A DNA stretch of 64,000 bases. Origin: Gammaproteobacteria bacterium. Lineage in GTDB: Bacteria > Pseudomonadota > Gammaproteobacteria > Poriferisulfidales > GCA-002705445. The notes beneath the pieces are model-generated. The model worked only from the letters and a program-made list of their open reading frames with translations. It did no database searches and had not been told where the DNA came from. The position numbers and the translations under genes are program-made. Positions 62,534 through 64,000 of the stretch are shown here, one piece after another. Within the stretch, counting starts at the first letter, position 1, and each line of letters opens with the position of its first letter. The stretch lies in NCBI GenBank assembly GCA_018675635.1, contig JABGXU010000007.1, forward strand, positions 503,366 to 567,365, in the 5' to 3' direction.

Positions 62534-62819
62534 TATTTTTCTCTATTTTTAACAAGTAATTAATTTTATTAATCATACCCATATTTTCAGGAGTATTATT
62601 TACTTCAATTGATCTATGAATTTTCTTTATACCCAAACCTTTTGCGCATGCTTGGTGCGCTTTTAGTCTTCCGCTCAGACTTTTTACTAAAGTTAATTTA
62701 ATCTTAGTGCCATCTTTTTTTGTAGCAACTTTCTTTGTAGCAACTTTTTTAGTAGCAACTTTTTTAGTAGCAACTTTTTTAGTAGCAACTTTTTTAGTAT
62801 CAATTTTATTGTTTGACAT
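62523..62819 (-). CDS. rpmD: 50S ribosomal protein L30 with KKVAT-repeat N-terminal extension
   Basis: The L30 core (about residues 38-98) is clear: [42 protein letters not shown] and [10 protein letters not shown]30 normally has about 60 residues. Here 38 extra residues precede it, made of five or six KKVAT units after MSNNKID. The 15-bp DNA units are listed separately. Reading frame, start (ATG 14 bp inside rpsE's end) and stop are unbroken, and no other in-frame ATG offers a normal-length L30, so the extension is very likely made. It resembles Lys/Ala-rich RNA- or DNA-binding tails. Confidence 0.9.
   Translation of the reverse strand: MSNNKIDTKKVATKKVATKKVATKKVATKKVATKKDGTKIKLTLVKSLSGRLKAHQACAKGLGIKKIHRSIEVNNTPENMGMINKINYLLKIEKNNGT
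62722..62805. repeat. 15-bp tandem repeats in rpmD
   Basis: Units beginning GTAGCAACT start at 62722, 62737, 62752, 62767 and 62782, and a diverged unit (GTATCAATT) starts at 62797. The unit is GTAGCAACTTTTTTA, with variants. Near-identity of the three central copies indicates recent expansion. Confidence 0.95.
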
Positions 62820-63333
62820 TAGCCATACCTAAAATATGTTCAATTGATTTTCCTCTTTTATTTGAAACATGCTGCGGAGATTCAACAGATCTTAATCCAT
62901 TTATGGTAGCTCTCACCACATTTATCGGATTTGTTGTTCCAATACATTTTGCTAATACATTATGAACGCCAAGAACTTCAAACACAGCTCTCATTGCACC
63001 GCCAGCAATAATCCCTGTTCCTTCTGATGCAGGTTGTATATATACTCTTGCAGCTCCATGCTTTCCAATTAATGGATAATGTAATGTTCCATTTATAATT
63101 GGTATTTTAGTCATATCTCTTCTAGCTTTTTCCATAGCTTTTTGAATAGCTAATGGAACTTCTTTAGCCTTTCCGTATCCAAAACCAACTCTGCCATTAC
63201 CATCTCCAATAACTGTAAGAGCTGTAAATCCGAATTGTCTTCCACCTTTAACAACTTTAGAAACACGATTAACTTTAACTAGTTTTTCTAAAAGTTCTTC
63301 GCTACCCTGATATTTATCTATATTTGTTGACAT
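62806..63333 (-). CDS. rpsE: 30S ribosomal protein S5
   Basis: S5 of 175 residues: [40 protein letters not shown] and VEVLGV-type C-terminal part ([20 protein letters not shown]). Between rplR and rpmD, overlapping rpmD by 14 bp. Confidence 0.97.
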   Translation of the reverse strand: MSTNIDKYQGSEELLEKLVKVNRVSKVVKGGRQFGFTALTVIGDGNGRVGFGYGKAKEVPLAIQKAMEKARRDMTKIPIINGTLHYPLIGKHGAARVYIQPASEGTGIIAGGAMRAVFEVLGVHNVLAKCIGTTNPINVVRATINGLRSVESPQHVSNKRGKSIEHILGMANVKQ

Positions 63334-63344
63334 ACTTTTCTCTA

Positions 63345-63692
63345 TTAAAATTTTAGTCCATTTTCTCTAGCAGAATCAGCTAAAGCTTTAACTCTTCCAT
63401 GATAATTAAATCCACTTCTATCAAAAGCTACTTCTGTAACTTTTTTTTGTATTGCCCTTTCTGCTATAAGTTTTCCAATTATTTTTGCCGCCTCTATATT
63501 TCCTGTATTCATTCCTTTTATTACATCTTTTTCTAAAGAACTTGCAGCAGCAACTATTTCTCCTCTAGGTGAGAAAAGTTGTGCATATGTATGCATAGCA
63601 GTTTTGTAAACTGTTAATCTATATTTTTCACTAGAACGTATTCTACTTCTAATTTTTTTTGCTGCTTTTAATCTTGCTGATTTATTTTTCAT
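63345..63692 (-). CDS. rplR: 50S ribosomal protein L18
   Basis: 5S rRNA-binding L18 of 115 residues: [40 protein letters not shown] and the end [19 protein letters not shown]. Two bases after the rplF stop. Confidence 0.97.
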   Translation of the reverse strand: MKNKSARLKAAKKIRSRIRSSEKYRLTVYKTAMHTYAQLFSPRGEIVAAASSLEKDVIKGMNTGNIEAAKIIGKLIAERAIQKKVTEVAFDRSGFNYHGRVKALADSARENGLKF

Positions 63693-63694
63693 CG

Positions 63695-64000
63695 CTACTT
63701 TTTCTTAGCCTCTTTTCTAATAATATTTTCATCGCTATATTTTACACCTTTACCCTTGTATGGTTCAGGTGGCCTAAAAGCTCTGATTTCAGCTGCTACT
63801 TGCCCGACTTTTTGCTTATCTATTCCATTAATATTTATTTCTGTTGGTGACGGTGTTTTAATTTTGACATCTTCTGAATATTTATAAACAACTGGATGTG
63901 AAAAACCAAGACTTAAATGAAGTTCTTTATTTTTTACTTCGGCCTTGTAACCTACGCCTACTAAATTTAATTTTTTTTCAAATCCTTTGCTAACACCAAC
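63695..64000 (-). CDS. rplF: 50S ribosomal protein L6 (N-terminus outside window)
   Basis: The last 101 residues of L6 are open to the right window edge on the minus strand. [50 protein letters not shown] and [13 protein letters not shown] are characteristic. The stop is TAG at 63695. The missing start lies beyond base 64000. Confidence 0.95.
   Translation of the reverse strand, partial: VGVSKGFEKKLNLVGVGYKAEVKNKELHLSLGFSHPVVYKYSEDVKIKTPSPTEININGIDKQKVGQVAAEIRAFRPPEPYKGKGVKYSDENIIRKEAKKK

Noticed and set aside
62722..62805. Possible CRISPR array
   Set aside because: The repeats are 15-bp units without spacers, in frame inside rpmD, and encode KKVAT.

Overview
The window looks like a contiguous piece of a small, streamlined, AT-rich gammaproteobacterial chromosome (G+C below about 30% by eye; spacers of a few bases, many 1-14 bp gene overlaps). 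Gene order places it in the Gammaproteobacteria. rne / rluC / yceF-like maf / rpmF-plsX-fabH, uvrC-pgsA-tRNA-Gly-tRNA-Cys-tRNA-Leu, recA-recX-alaS-lysC-csrA-tRNA-Ser-tRNA-Arg, nadD-rsfS-rlmH, lnt-corC-ybeY-phoH-miaB, ssb/uvrA and the spc-alpha ribosomal operons all have close counterparts in E. coli and relatives. Two metabolic clues narrow the lifestyle. A DsrE-TusA-SQR-like-DUF1641 operon points to reduced-sulfur handling. A DUF6513-DUF447-MfnB operon belongs to tetrahydromethanopterin/methanofuran-type cofactor synthesis, which in proteobacteria marks C1 (methylotrophic) metabolism. A marine methylotroph or mixed sulfur/C1 bacterium is the most economical guess; the species cannot be fixed from this window.

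Layout. 1-2.0 kb: Gld-type ABC exporter (gldG partial, permease, ATPase). 2.0-3.2 kb: a small secreted protein and a DUF6580-like membrane protein. 3.2-5.4 kb: sulfur operon. 5.6-7.0 kb: tRNA-Leu, a membrane protein, ppa, tRNA-Cys and tRNA-Gly. 7.0-13.1 kb: pgsA, uvrC, fabH, plsX, rpmF, maf and rluC. 13.4-16.4 kb: rne, a secreted protein, tRNA-Arg, a DUF4396-like protein and hinT.

16.42-26.01 kb is a genomic island of about 9.6 kb in the 3' end of tRNA-Ser(GCU). It is bounded by a 15-bp direct repeat of the tRNA 3' end and carries the relic of a P4-type integrase. It has two cargo modules. The first is an ECF sigma factor with an NrsF-type anti-sigma and a divergent cytochrome P460-family gene; both divergent promoters show the same TGTAAC-N17-CGTA signature. 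The second is an eight-gene operon: thermostable-hemolysin family protein, AMP-forming ligase, haem-oxygenase-like diiron protein, SDR, TPR protein, OmpR-type regulator, sensor kinase and an FTR1-like membrane protein. This operon reads as a self-regulated small-molecule pathway of unknown product and is the best candidate in the window for an undescribed system.

26.0-32.3 kb: tRNA-Ser, csrA, lysC, alaS, recX, recA and pncC. 32.4-36.2 kb: a NorD/CbbO-like VWA protein without its AAA+ partner, a lipoprotein, wrbA and a DUF2069 protein. 36.2-39.9 kb: hda, a second CDP-alcohol phosphotransferase, purM, purN and a DUF3108 protein. 39.9-45.6 kb: nitrilase-family gene, yhdP-like, rlmH, rsfS and nadD. 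45.6-48.3 kb: C1-cofactor operon. 48.3-54.9 kb: lnt, corC, ybeY, phoH, miaB, wecA-like and ssb. 55-57.9 kb: uvrA. 57.9-64.0 kb: rplQ, rpoA, rpsD, rpsK, rpsM, rpmJ, secY, rplO, rpmD, rpsE, rplR and partial rplF. The rpmD protein carries an unusual KKVAT repeat extension.

No rRNA genes, CRISPR arrays or intact insertion sequences were seen. No convincing Rho-independent terminators or LexA boxes were found by eye.
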